A stretch of 64,000 bases of DNA from Sutcliffiella horikoshii (GTDB taxonomy: Bacteria; Bacillota; Bacilli; Bacillales; Bacillaceae_I), in assembly GCF_002157855.1 (NCBI RefSeq), contig NZ_CP020880.1:1922001-1986000 (forward strand), written 5' to 3'. A model generated the notes under the pieces. That model searched no databases. It worked only from the letters and a program-made list of their open reading frames with translations, and had not been told where the DNA came from. How positions within the stretch are numbered: the stretch's first letter is position 1; every line of letters starts with the position of its first letter. Position numbers and translations under genes: made by a program. Shown piece by piece: positions 16,906 to 26,560 of the stretch.

Positions 16906-17994
16906 ATGACAAATTGGGTTAGGTTAGACCTGCAATATTTCAGTGGTGAAAAGACGGAGAAAGCTACACCGAAAAAGAAGCAGGATACAAGGAAAAAAGG
17001 GCAGGTTGCCAAAAGTGCAGATGTAAATACTTCCTTCGTATTAATTGCAGTTTTCTTATGTCTGTTTGCTATCGGCCCTTGGATGAAGGAAGAAGTATTG
17101 AAGCTGTTTGAGCATTCCTTCCGTGTTTATCTGCTCGAGGAAGTGACTGTCCAAAAAGTTCATATGATATTTCTGGAGTTGATTATGCAATTGATCTGGA
17201 TCATCGGACCAATTATGCTAGCTGCTCTTCTTGGAGCAGTCATAGCAAATTATCTACAAGTAGGTCCATTATTCTCGACAGAAGCGATACATATGAAACT
17301 CAATAAGTTGGATCCAATACAAGGATTCAAACGGATTTATTCCGTTCGCGCCATAGTCGAATTCGTTAAGTCCATGCTGAAAATTGTTTTTGTAGGGATC
17401 ATAACTTTTTCTATTTTGTGGATGAGTTTAGAAGAAGTGCTGATTCTTTCTCAAAAGAATTTACATGATGCGTTTGCCTTCTTGGGGACCTTGACCGTGA
17501 GAATGGGTTTGTTTGCAGGAGGAGCGTTGCTGTTTTTATCCATTTTCGATTATTTATATCAAAAGTATGATTATGAAAAAAACATCCGAATGTCTAAGCA
17601 TGATGTAAAAGATGAGTATAAAAAAGCGGAAGGTGACCCGCTTATTAAATCAAAAATCAAGCAAAAACAACGCGAAATGGCGATGCAGAGGATGATGCAA
17701 GAGGTTCCTCAGGCAGATGTCATCATTACAAATCCGACCCATTATGCGATTGCATTGAAATATGATGAATCAAAAGGTGATGCGCCGATTGTTCTTGCTA
17801 AAGGCGTGGATTATGTCGCTAAAAAGATTAAAGAGAAAGCAAAAGAGCATAACATTGTCACAGTGGAAAATAAACCGCTGGCAAGGTCACTTTATAGCCA
17901 GGCTGAAATAGGAGATGCCATCCCTGAAGAATTTTTTCAGGCAGTAGCGGAGATTCTGGCATATGTTTATCGATTACAAAATCAAGTGAAATGA
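16906..17994 (+). CDS. flhB: Flagellar export switch protein FlhB
   Basis: FlhB (362 residues) controls the switch from rod/hook to filament export. It has the N-terminal GEKTEKATPKKKQDTRKKGQ-type basic segment, four transmembrane helices up to about residue 215, and a cytoplasmic domain with the self-cleavage site NPTH at 276-279, in IITNPTHYAIALKYD. FliK, encoded upstream, triggers the switch. The ATG abuts the fliR stop, with GGAGG ten bases before it. Confidence 0.98.
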   Translation: MTNWVRLDLQYFSGEKTEKATPKKKQDTRKKGQVAKSADVNTSFVLIAVFLCLFAIGPWMKEEVLKLFEHSFRVYLLEEVTVQKVHMIFLELIMQLIWIIGPIMLAALLGAVIANYLQVGPLFSTEAIHMKLNKLDPIQGFKRIYSVRAIVEFVKSMLKIVFVGIITFSILWMSLEEVLILSQKNLHDAFAFLGTLTVRMGLFAGGALLFLSIFDYLYQKYDYEKNIRMSKHDVKDEYKKAEGDPLIKSKIKQKQREMAMQRMMQEVPQADVIITNPTHYAIALKYDESKGDAPIVLAKGVDYVAKKIKEKAKEHNIVTVENKPLARSLYSQAEIGDAIPEEFFQAVAEILAYVYRLQNQVK

Positions 17995-18024
17995 TGGTTG
18001 AAAGAAAAGGAGAGATAGAAGTTC

Positions 18025-20064
18025 ATGTCAGCTAAAGATTTATCCGTATTACTTAGTGTCATTTTGATTATTGCCATGTTAATTATTCCTTTTTATCCAT
18101 GGATGCTAAGTATTTTTATCATTATTAATATCTCCCTTGCTCTAATTGTCCTATTAACAACCATGAATATTCAAGAGCCGTTGCAATTCTCCATATTTCC
18201 GTCCTTGCTTTTATTACTAACACTATACAGGTTAGGTCTAAACGTTTCTACGACAAGATCCATTCTGAGTGAAGGTACTGCGGGTACTGTTGTAGAAACG
18301 TTTGGAACATTCGTGGTAGGTGGCAATGTGGTCGTTGGACTTGTTGTATTTATCATTTTGGTGGTTATACAGTTTGTTGTTATTACGAAAGGTGCAGAAC
18401 GTGTCTCAGAGGTGGCTGCACGTTTTACATTGGATGCAATGCCAGGGAAACAAATGAGTATTGACGCAGACCTGAACGCAGGAATGATTTCTGAACAAGC
18501 AGCAAAAGAGAGACGTGAAAAAATAGCAAAAGAAGCAGACTTCTACGGAGCGATGGACGGGGCCAGTAAGTTTGTGAAAGGTGACGCCATAGCAGGGATT
18601 ATCATCGTATTCATCAATGTAATCTTCGGTATTGTTATCGGGATGGCTCAGATGGGATTGAGTTTTGCTGAATCTGCTCAAAAATTTACGCTTCTAACGG
18701 TAGGGGATGGAATTGTATCTCAAATTCCTGCCCTGCTGATAGCAACTGCTACAGGTATCGTGGTTACAAGGGCGGCATCTGAGGGGAATCTTGGTGGAGA
18801 TATTACGAAACAGTTGTTTGCCTATCCGCAGATGCTTTATGTTGCTGGAACCACCATTCTCCTTCTTGGTATTGCTACTCCGATTGGTCCGTTATTAACA
18901 GCACCAATTGCGTCTCTTATCATCGTAGGTGGCTATATGATAAGCCAAAAGCAAAAAGCAGACATTGTCGTGGAAGAGGAAACGGAAGAGGAAGTAGTGA
19001 CAGATGAATTGAGGAGTCCTGACAGTGTGGTCAACCTTTTATCTGTCGACCCGGTAGAATTTGAATTCGGTTATGGATTGATTCCATTGGCAGATTCCAA
19101 GCAGGGGGGAGACTTGCTAGATAGGATAGTCATGATAAGACGCCAACTAGCACTTGAGCTTGGGTTAGTCATCCCTGTTGTTCGCATCCGGGATAATATT
19201 CAGCTGCAACCCAACGAATACCGTTTAAAAATCAAAGGAAATGAAGTCGCAAAAGGCGAGCTATTGCTTGATCACTACCTTGCTATGAGCCCAGGAATGG
19301 ATGAAGACAGCATTGAAGGAATTGATACGATAGAACCTTCCTTTGGTCTCCCAGCAAAATGGATAAGCGAGGATATGAAGGATGAAGCAGAAATGTATGG
19401 CTATACCGTTGTAGATCCTCCTTCAGTGGTATCAACACATATTACAGAAAAAATGAAACAACATGCTTACGAACTTCTTGGTAGGCAGGAAACAAAACAA
19501 CTTGTCGATCATTTGAAAGAAAGTACGCCAATTTTAGTGGAAGAGGTAACACCTTCGCCACTTTCCATTGGGGATGTTCAAAAAGTCCTTGCCAAACTTC
19601 TTAAAGAAAACGTATCGATTAGGAACCTGCCTATTATTTTTGAAACGTTGGCAGATTACGGGAAGATGTCAGCAGACACAGACCTTCTGACAGAGTATGT
19701 AAGACAAGCACTAAGTAAACAGATAACCAATCAATATGCCGTTGGAAATGAGACGTTTAAGGTCGTTACATTGGCAGGCAGGGTGGAAAAACTGATTGCT
19801 GATCACATTCAACAAACAGAACATGGCAACTTCTTATCCCTTGACCCAAATGTATCAATGGAAATTGTCCAAAAGGTTGGCGAGCAGATGGAACAGTTCT
19901 CTGTTTATGAGCAATCACCGATCCTATTATGCTCTCCGGCTGTCAGGATGTATGTGAAGCAAATGCTAGATCGATATTTACCGCAAGTACCTGTTCTGTC
20001 TTATAACGAATTGGAAGCAAGCATAGAAGTACAAAGCATCGGGGTGGTGAATGTGGAAGGATGA
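18025..20064 (+). CDS. flhA: Flagellar export platform protein FlhA
   Basis: FlhA (679 residues) forms the nonameric ring that couples proton flow to export and docks chaperone-substrate pairs. The N-terminal half has about eight membrane helices and the FHIPEP-family loop with GAERVSEVAARFTLDAMPGK and DADLNAGMISEQAAKERR. The cytoplasmic half, from about residue 310, carries the docking domains. AAAGGAGAG precedes the ATG. The stop overlaps flhF (ATGA). Confidence 0.98.
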   Translation: MSAKDLSVLLSVILIIAMLIIPFYPWMLSIFIIINISLALIVLLTTMNIQEPLQFSIFPSLLLLLTLYRLGLNVSTTRSILSEGTAGTVVETFGTFVVGGNVVVGLVVFIILVVIQFVVITKGAERVSEVAARFTLDAMPGKQMSIDADLNAGMISEQAAKERREKIAKEADFYGAMDGASKFVKGDAIAGIIIVFINVIFGIVIGMAQMGLSFAESAQKFTLLTVGDGIVSQIPALLIATATGIVVTRAASEGNLGGDITKQLFAYPQMLYVAGTTILLLGIATPIGPLLTAPIASLIIVGGYMISQKQKADIVVEEETEEEVVTDELRSPDSVVNLLSVDPVEFEFGYGLIPLADSKQGGDLLDRIVMIRRQLALELGLVIPVVRIRDNIQLQPNEYRLKIKGNEVAKGELLLDHYLAMSPGMDEDSIEGIDTIEPSFGLPAKWISEDMKDEAEMYGYTVVDPPSVVSTHITEKMKQHAYELLGRQETKQLVDHLKESTPILVEEVTPSPLSIGDVQKVLAKLLKENVSIRNLPIIFETLADYGKMSADTDLLTEYVRQALSKQITNQYAVGNETFKVVTLAGRVEKLIADHIQQTEHGNFLSLDPNVSMEIVQKVGEQMEQFSVYEQSPILLCSPAVRMYVKQMLDRYLPQVPVLSYNELEASIEVQSIGVVNVEG

Positions 20065-21206
20065 AAGTGAAAAAATATAAGGCCGAGAATATGCAACAAG
20101 CTATGCAACTGGTCCGGCTTGAATTGGGAGATGATGCGGTCATCCTTAATTCCAAAGCAGTTAAAACATCAAGATTTTTTGGGCTCCTTTCCAAAAAGGG
20201 AGTGGAAGTGATAGCAGCAGTGGATGAAGATTTATCTGACCAGACGCTGAAAACAAAAAATATCCCAATTCAACCTGAGGGAATTTCAGATTCCAAGCAA
20301 AAAATCTCTACTCCAGCAGCCTCAAGACTAGAGCAAGATAAACTTTTTGACAGCATACAAGAAATGAAGAAAATGATGAAAAGCTTAACCCAAGAAAAGC
20401 AAAGGGACCCATCGTTGCCGGATTTTTTCTTCCATTTGGAAGAAAAGCTCTTAAAAAGTGAAATTAGCACCCTCCATGTAGAAGAGATAATGGAAATCAT
20501 TTATGAAAAATGGCTGGAAAATAAAACAATGACAGATAAATCTTTGTTGAAACTGTTGGAAACGGAAGTGCTTCAGTCTTTAGAAGAGGTATCTTTTGTT
20601 CAAGATTCTTACGAAAAGAAGTTTATCTGTCTAGTAGGCCCAACAGGAGTCGGTAAAACAACAACATTGGCAAAGCTTGCTGCCGACGCATCCCTTAAAA
20701 AGGGGAAATCAATCGGTTTCATTACAACAGATACTTACCGTATCGCTGCAATCGAACAATTAAAAACGTACGCAAGCATTCTAGATGCACCAATTGAAGT
20801 TTGTTATTCCGCCGAGGACTTTTTGGCAGCTAAAAACAAGCTGTCCCATTTGGATGTCGTCTTTATCGATACAGCTGGAAGAAATTTTCTAAACGAACGA
20901 TTTGTAGAAGAATTGAAGGAAGTACTGGATTTTAAAGAGGAAATGACGACTTTCTTGGTTTTATCCCTTACTTCCAAAATGTCTGATATGAAAAAAATAA
21001 CGGACCAGTTTTGGAATGTGGGAATCCATCAATTCATTTTTACTAAAAAAGACGAAACAACCTCGATTGGTTCGATGTACGAGATATCCAGAACGTATCA
21101 AAAAGGTGCTGCGTTTGTAACAGATGGCCAAAATGTTCCTGAGGACCTTATTCCGTTCACGAAAGAACTGATGGTTCGCACGATCATGGAGGAAATTGGG
21201 GAATGA
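20061..21206 (+). CDS. flhF: SRP-type GTPase FlhF
   Basis: FlhF sets flagellar number and placement. It has an N-terminal basic B-domain (MKVKKYKAENMQQAMQLVR), a helical N-domain, and an SRP-like G-domain. G1 is GPTGVGKTT at 193-201, G2/I-box TTDTYRIAAIEQLKTYA, and G3 DTAGR near residue 271. The length of 381 residues is slightly above the Bacillus norm. Its partner FlhG follows with an ATGA overlap and stimulates its GTPase. Confidence 0.97.
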   Translation: MKVKKYKAENMQQAMQLVRLELGDDAVILNSKAVKTSRFFGLLSKKGVEVIAAVDEDLSDQTLKTKNIPIQPEGISDSKQKISTPAASRLEQDKLFDSIQEMKKMMKSLTQEKQRDPSLPDFFFHLEEKLLKSEISTLHVEEIMEIIYEKWLENKTMTDKSLLKLLETEVLQSLEEVSFVQDSYEKKFICLVGPTGVGKTTTLAKLAADASLKKGKSIGFITTDTYRIAAIEQLKTYASILDAPIEVCYSAEDFLAAKNKLSHLDVVFIDTAGRNFLNERFVEELKEVLDFKEEMTTFLVLSLTSKMSDMKKITDQFWNVGIHQFIFTKKDETTSIGSMYEISRTYQKGAAFVTDGQNVPEDLIPFTKELMVRTIMEEIGE

Positions 21207-22084
21207 ATGATCAGGCAAGAGCTTTAAGGGAACAAGTGAAAAGATCAAAAGAAAGTCCGCAAGAAGACCCTGCCATAAGACAAGAAGCAAGGGCCATTGC
21301 GGTGATGAGCGGAAAAGGTGGGGTCGGCAAGTCGAATTTCTCATTGAACTTCTCCTTATCCCTGCAAAAAAAAGGCTATAACGTTTTACTTTTTGATATG
21401 GACATAGGGATGGCCAATATTGACATTCTACTGGGAGTTACGCAAAGATACAGCATTCTGCACCTTTTTGAACGGAACCTTCCATTAGAAGAGATTGTTC
21501 AAAAAGGGCCAGAAGGATTATCATATATTGCCGGTGGTTCCGGCTTAAAAGATATATTTCATTTTGATGATCAAAAAAGAAATCATTTTCTCTCTCAGCT
21601 TCAACGATTGTCCATTCAATATGATTACATTATTTTTGATATGGGAGCAGGGATTACAAATGAAAGTTTGCAATTAATCTTGTCCTGTAACGAAATAATC
21701 TTGATTTCAACATGCGAACCTACCGCAATGACAGATGCTTACTCTGCCATGAAATTTATCCACAACCACGATCAAAATATACCTTTTCAGTTGGTGGTCA
21801 ATCGTGCGATAAGTGCAAAACATGCCACAAATACTGCTGTAAGGCTACAATCTGTTTCTCGAAAATTCTTGAACAGAAGCCTTTCCCATTTGGGGTCGTT
21901 ACCTGACGATAAGTATGTGACGTTAGCTGTGATGGAACAAACTCCATTTGCATTAAGATTTCCCAACAGTCATGTAAGTCGTGCTGTCCAAGACATTGCT
22001 TCAAATTATTTACGTGGACAGGACACTAATTCCACCAAGAAAACGAACTCATTTATACATAAGCTGCGACGACTGTTCGGTTAG
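21203..22084 (+). CDS. flhG: Flagellar number regulator FlhG (YlxH, MinD-like ATPase)
   Basis: FlhG (293 residues) is a ParA/MinD-type ATPase that activates FlhF and controls flagellar pattern. The deviant Walker A GKGGVGKSN spans 37-45, switch I/II motifs DMDIGMANIDILLG and FDMGAGI follow, and the C-terminus ends in a basic amphipathic helix (SFIHKLRRLFG) typical of membrane targeting. The N-terminal DQARALREQV segment fits the FlhF-activating helix. The start overlaps the flhF stop. Confidence 0.96.
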   Translation: MNDQARALREQVKRSKESPQEDPAIRQEARAIAVMSGKGGVGKSNFSLNFSLSLQKKGYNVLLFDMDIGMANIDILLGVTQRYSILHLFERNLPLEEIVQKGPEGLSYIAGGSGLKDIFHFDDQKRNHFLSQLQRLSIQYDYIIFDMGAGITNESLQLILSCNEIILISTCEPTAMTDAYSAMKFIHNHDQNIPFQLVVNRAISAKHATNTAVRLQSVSRKFLNRSLSHLGSLPDDKYVTLAVMEQTPFALRFPNSHVSRAVQDIASNYLRGQDTNSTKKTNSFIHKLRRLFG

Positions 22085-22109
22085 CGTTATGGGAAGGAAG
22101 GCGTTTAGC

Positions 22110-23189
22110 ATGAACAAAGTGAAAGTACTTATTACAGATGACTCCATTTTTATGCGAAAGCTATTATCCGATCTATTGGAAAAACATCCTGAGATAGAGG
22201 TAATAGCCACTGCTAAAAACGGAAAAGAAGCTATTGAGAAAATTAAAGAGTACTCTCCTGATGTTATAACGTTGGATGTAGAGATGCCACAGATGAATGG
22301 CTTACAGGCACTAGAGGTCATTATGAGAGAACATCCGGTTCCTACTATTATGCTATCAAGTACAACAACAGAGGGTTCCTTAAATACGATCATTGCAATG
22401 GAACAAGGTGCAGTAGATTTCGTTGCCAAACCCTCAGGTGCCATTTCACTTGACATACATAAAGTGAAAGAGGAACTAATCGAAAAAATTCTGCTTGCAT
22501 CCAGATCAAACATCTCTCTTTTCAAGCAACCTATAAAAAAAGAGAAGGAAATACTTTCCTCTCAGAGTTTTTATAGTAAAATAGACCTATTGGAAAAGGC
22601 GGGTAAGCGTGATGCAGTGGTTTGTATCGGAACATCCACTGGAGGTCCACGTGCGTTGCAAACACTTCTTACGGCGCTTCCTAAATCTTTTCCTGCACCA
22701 CTATTTATTGTTCAGCATATGCCAAAACATTTTACCAAGTCACTTGCAAATAGACTAAACTCCATTTGCGAAATAACAGTAGTTGAGGCTGTACATAATC
22801 AAAAAGTGGAAAAGGGGACCGCATATATCGCACCGGGAGATTTTCATATGGAAGTGATAAAGCGTGCAGGAAGCCTCTTCATTCATCTTCATGAAGCCCC
22901 TCCTATTCGGGGTCACCGTCCTTCTGTAGACACATTATTCCGTTCCATTGGGAATCTTGAAACCTATCAAAAAATCGCTGTGATCCTAACGGGCATGGGG
23001 AATGATGGAACAGCCGGATTAAAGCAATTAAAGGAAAATGGAAAAACGGAAACAGTGGCACTTGCTGAGTCAGAAGAATCATGTATCGTTTATGGCATGC
23101 CAAGGGCCGCAATACATTCAGGTATGGTAGATGAAGTACATCATCTAAAAGATATGTCAAAGAGAATTAACCAATACATTTTGTCTTAG
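22110..23189 (+). CDS. cheB: Chemotaxis methylesterase CheB
   Basis: CheB removes methyl groups from chemoreceptors. The 359-residue protein has a receiver domain with D10, D11 and the phospho-acceptor D56 (TLDVEMPQMNG), and a C-terminal esterase. The catalytic triad is visible as the Ser in GTSTGGPRALQ, the His in IVQHMPKHF and the Asp in TGMGNDGTAG. ATG 22110 follows GGAAGGAAGG; upstream in-frame starts would reach into flhG and are rejected. Confidence 0.97.
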   Translation: MNKVKVLITDDSIFMRKLLSDLLEKHPEIEVIATAKNGKEAIEKIKEYSPDVITLDVEMPQMNGLQALEVIMREHPVPTIMLSSTTTEGSLNTIIAMEQGAVDFVAKPSGAISLDIHKVKEELIEKILLASRSNISLFKQPIKKEKEILSSQSFYSKIDLLEKAGKRDAVVCIGTSTGGPRALQTLLTALPKSFPAPLFIVQHMPKHFTKSLANRLNSICEITVVEAVHNQKVEKGTAYIAPGDFHMEVIKRAGSLFIHLHEAPPIRGHRPSVDTLFRSIGNLETYQKIAVILTGMGNDGTAGLKQLKENGKTETVALAESEESCIVYGMPRAAIHSGMVDEVHHLKDMSKRINQYILS

Positions 23190-23200
23190 GGGTGCAATGA

Positions 23201-25234
23201 ATGGACTTAAACCAATATTTAGATATTTTTCTTGAAGAGAGCAAAGAACATTTACAAACTATCAATAATCAGCTATTAGAGTTGGAGAAACACCCTGCCA
23301 ACATTGAGATTGTTAATGAGATTTTCCGGTCTGCGCATACCCTCAAAGGCATGTCTGCCACAATGGGTTATGAAGATCTGGCAAGCCTTACCCATCAGAT
23401 GGAAAATGTTCTTGATCTTATTCGTAATGAAAAATTAAATGTTACCACCAACCTGTTAGATATTATATTTCGTTCCGTTGAATACCTGGAGGAAATGGTG
23501 CTTTCTATTTCAGAAGGTGGAGATGGAAAGAAAGATGTCAAAGAAGTGGTTGCCCTGCTTATTAAAATTGAGAAGGGGGAAGAATATTCCTTGCCCACAA
23601 ACTCTAAGGAACAAAAATCTCCAGAGCATTTTTATGATTCCTATGAGATTACGATATTGCAACAATCAGAGGAACAGGGATACACACCATATGAAGTAAC
23701 AATCACTCTTCGACAAGACTGTCTATTAAAAGCAGCAAGAGTGTTCATGGTTTTTGAAGTGGTGGAGGGGATGGGAGAAGTCATCAAGTCAAATCCTTCC
23801 GTTGATCTCTTAGAAGAAGAGAAGTTTGAAAATAGTTTCCAAATTACGATGGTTTCAAAAGAAGAAGTAAGTAGTATCAAAGAAAAGATAATGAAGGTAT
23901 CTGAGCTTGAAAAGGTAAATGTCATTAAGCTAGATACACAACTTCTTGTAACTTTCGACGGCGAAAGTTCCGTAGAAGCAGCTGTAGAAGAAATAACTTC
24001 AGCACAAGTAGAAGCGGCTCCAACAACCTCAGTGTTGGAAAAAAAGGAAGAGAAGTCAACTCCAGTCAAGGGGACCCCGGGATCCAATAAAACAATCCGG
24101 GTTAGCATTGATCGTTTAGACGGTTTAATGAACTTGTTTGAAGAGCTTGTCATAGACAGAGGCAGATTAGAACAAATCTCTAAGGATTTGAATGAGCAGG
24201 AATTAATTGAAACTGTGGAAAGAATGTCCCGAATCTCTAATGATTTACAAAATATTATCCTAAATATGCGTATGGTCCCAATAGAAACAGTCTTTAACCG
24301 CTTTCCTAGAATGGTAAGGCAATTGGCCAGAGATCTAGGGAAAAAGGTGGACATTGAAATTATAGGAGCGGAAACAGAGCTTGATAGAACCGTGATGGAT
24401 GAAATAGGAGACCCTCTTGTTCATTTATTGCGCAATGCCATAGACCATGGCATTGAGATCCCGGAGATTAGAAGTCGTAATGGAAAGCCGGAAGAAGGCA
24501 AAATAACGCTAAAAGCGTATCATAGCGGAAATCATGTTTTTATTGAGATCATGGATAATGGTGCCGGTATTTCGAAAGAAAAGGTTCTTAACAAAGCCAT
24601 CAGTAAGGGTGTCATTACTCAACAAGAAGGGGAAAGATTAAGTGAACAAGAAGTGTATCAACTTATCCTTTCTTCCGGCTTTTCCACAGCAGAAGTAATT
24701 TCTGACATATCCGGCCGCGGCGTAGGACTTGATGTGGTGAAAAATACGATAGAGTCGTTAGGCGGGAAAATCACCATTGATTCCCTTGAAGGAGCAGGTA
24801 CAACATTTTCCATCCAGCTACCGTTAACACTTTCCATCATCTCCGTTTTATTAACGGAAATTGAGAACGAAAAATATGCGATTCCTTTATCTTCTATTAT
24901 AGAGACTGCCATTATAAAAAAAGAGGAAATCCTGACGGCACATAACCAGGAAGTCATTGATTTCAGGGGTAAAATTGTACCTGTAGTCTACTTGGAAAAA
25001 GTATTCGAGGTTCATAAGCAGCAAGTAGAACCTCCAGACTTTTATTCACTTGTCTTGGTGAAAAAAGGTGAAAAAATTGCCGCATTAGTGGTTGATTCCT
25101 TCATAGGACAACAAGAGGTCGTTCTTAAGGGACTAGGACAATACCTGAACTCTACCTTTGCAATCAGCGGAGCAACCATCCTCGGAGACGGCCAAGTAGC
25201 ACTAATCGTAGACTGTAATGCTTTAATTAAATAA
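23201..25234 (+). CDS. cheA: Chemotaxis histidine kinase CheA
   Basis: CheA (677 residues) phosphorylates CheY and CheB under receptor control. The order is: P1 with phospho-His H46 in FRSAHTLKGMSATMGY; a CheY-binding P2 domain at about 145-265; P3 dimerisation from about 298 (IRVSIDRLDGLMNLFEELV); the P4 kinase with N-box HLLRNAIDHGIE, G1 DNGAGI and G2 GRGVGLDVV; and a CheW-like P5. Shine-Dalgarno is GGGGTG. It is followed not directly by cheW but by a repeat element. Confidence 0.98.
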   Translation: MDLNQYLDIFLEESKEHLQTINNQLLELEKHPANIEIVNEIFRSAHTLKGMSATMGYEDLASLTHQMENVLDLIRNEKLNVTTNLLDIIFRSVEYLEEMVLSISEGGDGKKDVKEVVALLIKIEKGEEYSLPTNSKEQKSPEHFYDSYEITILQQSEEQGYTPYEVTITLRQDCLLKAARVFMVFEVVEGMGEVIKSNPSVDLLEEEKFENSFQITMVSKEEVSSIKEKIMKVSELEKVNVIKLDTQLLVTFDGESSVEAAVEEITSAQVEAAPTTSVLEKKEEKSTPVKGTPGSNKTIRVSIDRLDGLMNLFEELVIDRGRLEQISKDLNEQELIETVERMSRISNDLQNIILNMRMVPIETVFNRFPRMVRQLARDLGKKVDIEIIGAETELDRTVMDEIGDPLVHLLRNAIDHGIEIPEIRSRNGKPEEGKITLKAYHSGNHVFIEIMDNGAGISKEKVLNKAISKGVITQQEGERLSEQEVYQLILSSGFSTAEVISDISGRGVGLDVVKNTIESLGGKITIDSLEGAGTTFSIQLPLTLSIISVLLTEIENEKYAIPLSSIIETAIIKKEEILTAHNQEVIDFRGKIVPVVYLEKVFEVHKQQVEPPDFYSLVLVKKGEKIAALVVDSFIGQQEVVLKGLGQYLNSTFAISGATILGDGQVALIVDCNALIK

Positions 25235-25242
25235 AGACCCTA

Positions 25243-25426
25243 GCTGTTGATTGGAGCAAAAGGCGAAGACTCCTCGAAAATGCTACGCATTTTCTTCGTG
25301 CGATGTTTCGCTGCCGTAGCCTTCCTTGTCCTGAGGGAGATAGCGCTAGGTGGAGACCCCGCAGGCTTGCCGAGGAGGCTCTCGTCAGCCCCTAGGAAAG
25401 CGAAGCCATTTGCGGAAATCAACAGC
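25243..25426 (+). repeat. Intergenic structured repeat, copy 3 (extended), between cheA and cheW
   Basis: Forward copy, longest of the family at 184 bp. The ends form a perfect 10-bp inverted repeat, GCTGTTGATT (25243-25252) and AATCAACAGC (25417-25426). About 55 extra bases near the 5' side include a perfect hairpin, GAAAATGC (25276-25283) against GCATTTTC (25287-25294). It lies eight bases after the cheA stop, inside the operon, and has no U-tract, so read-through into cheW is expected. Confidence 0.88.
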
Positions 25427-25473
25427 AGTATCAAACGATACCATTTATTAAATATGAACAGGAGGTAACATTT

Positions 25474-25923
25474 ATGGAAGCAACAGAAAAGAAATTAAAG
25501 CTAATAGTATTCGAACTTCAAAAAGAAGAATACGCCATACCTGTCCAACAAGTACGTTCCATTGAAAAACTACTGCCGATCACACGTGTTCCCAACGTCC
25601 CTCCTCATATAAAAGGAGTCATCAACCTAAGGGGCGTCATCACACCAATTGTGGACTTGCGAGCAAGGTTCGACATTGAGGAAAAAAGAAAAACAGATGC
25701 GTCTCGTATCATCATTACCGTAGTGGACGAGCATGAAGTAGGATTTATTGTAGATGCGGCCAATGACGTAGTCGATATTACAGAGGACCAAATAGAACCC
25801 GCTCCGGAAGTTGTAGGCTCTTTAGAAAATAAATATGTCCAAGGTGTAGTGAAAATTGATAAAAGGCTTTTCGTATGTTTAGACCTAAATGAAATCCTGC
25901 AGCTAGATCAATCCAAGGATTGA
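25474..25923 (+). CDS. cheW: Chemotaxis coupling protein CheW
   Basis: CheW (149 residues) joins receptors to CheA. The SH3-like fold is marked by FELQKEEYAIPVQQVRSIE, the RVPNVPPHIKGVINLRGVI block that contacts receptors and P5, and VDAANDVVDI. AGGAGG lies nine bases before the ATG, just beyond the repeat element. cheC follows by ten bases. Confidence 0.98.
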   Translation: MEATEKKLKLIVFELQKEEYAIPVQQVRSIEKLLPITRVPNVPPHIKGVINLRGVITPIVDLRARFDIEEKRKTDASRIIITVVDEHEVGFIVDAANDVVDITEDQIEPAPEVVGSLENKYVQGVVKIDKRLFVCLDLNEILQLDQSKD

Positions 25924-25933
25924 GGCCATACAG

Positions 25934-26560
25934 ATGAACAATGAAGATAAATTAAATGAGTTAGATTTATTAAAAGAGTTGGGAAACATAGGGGCAGGCA
26001 ATGCAGCAACGGCATTATCCCAGCTTCTTAATAAAGAGATACACATGAATGTCCCACTAGCAAAAATTGTCTCTTTTAATGAGATGATGGACTTGATGGG
26101 AGGCTCAGACAGACCTGTCGCAGCTGTTTTTCTTAGAATGGAAGGTGAATTATCAGGAAGCTTATTCTTTGTTTTATCATTAGATGATGCAACGAAGCTG
26201 ATTAACCAACTTATTCCTGAGAAGAAAATAAGTGTAGAGGAACTTCCCTCACATGAACTTGGTTTATCCGCCTTACAAGAACTAGGGAATATAATTTCTG
26301 CCCACTATTTAACAGCGCTATCTGAGTGTATAGGGCTTGCGGTCACACCTTCTGTACCGCAAGTCACCATTGATATGGTAGGCGCGATTGTCGTAACTGG
26401 ACTTTTGGAAATATCCCAAGTCAGTGATCACTCCATTTTCATCGATACAGAATTGACAGAAACAACAGATAACCAGATAGAGAAGACGAAAGGCCATTTT
26501 TTCCTAATCCCCTATCCAGATTCATTTGAAAAAATATTGGCTGCTTTGGGTGAAAAATAA
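25934..26560 (+). CDS. cheC: CheY-P phosphatase CheC
   Basis: CheC dephosphorylates CheY-P and modulates CheD. Both active-site helices with the D/S-E-x3-N pattern are visible: LDLLKELGNIGAGNAATALSQ (E and N conserved) and LSALQELGNIISAHYLTAL near residue 115. It has 208 residues, the usual length. Its stop overlaps the cheD start, in keeping with CheC and CheD acting as a complex. Confidence 0.97.
   Translation: MNNEDKLNELDLLKELGNIGAGNAATALSQLLNKEIHMNVPLAKIVSFNEMMDLMGGSDRPVAAVFLRMEGELSGSLFFVLSLDDATKLINQLIPEKKISVEELPSHELGLSALQELGNIISAHYLTALSECIGLAVTPSVPQVTIDMVGAIVVTGLLEISQVSDHSIFIDTELTETTDNQIEKTKGHFFLIPYPDSFEKILAALGEK

Noticed and set aside
23641-24354. Long minus-strand open frame (237 codons) inside cheA
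   Set aside because: It lies wholly within a clear cheA coding region, is Ser-rich as reverse-frame shadows usually are, has no ribosome binding site and no recognisable motif. The same applies to the minus-strand frames at 62885-63379 and 46035-46529.
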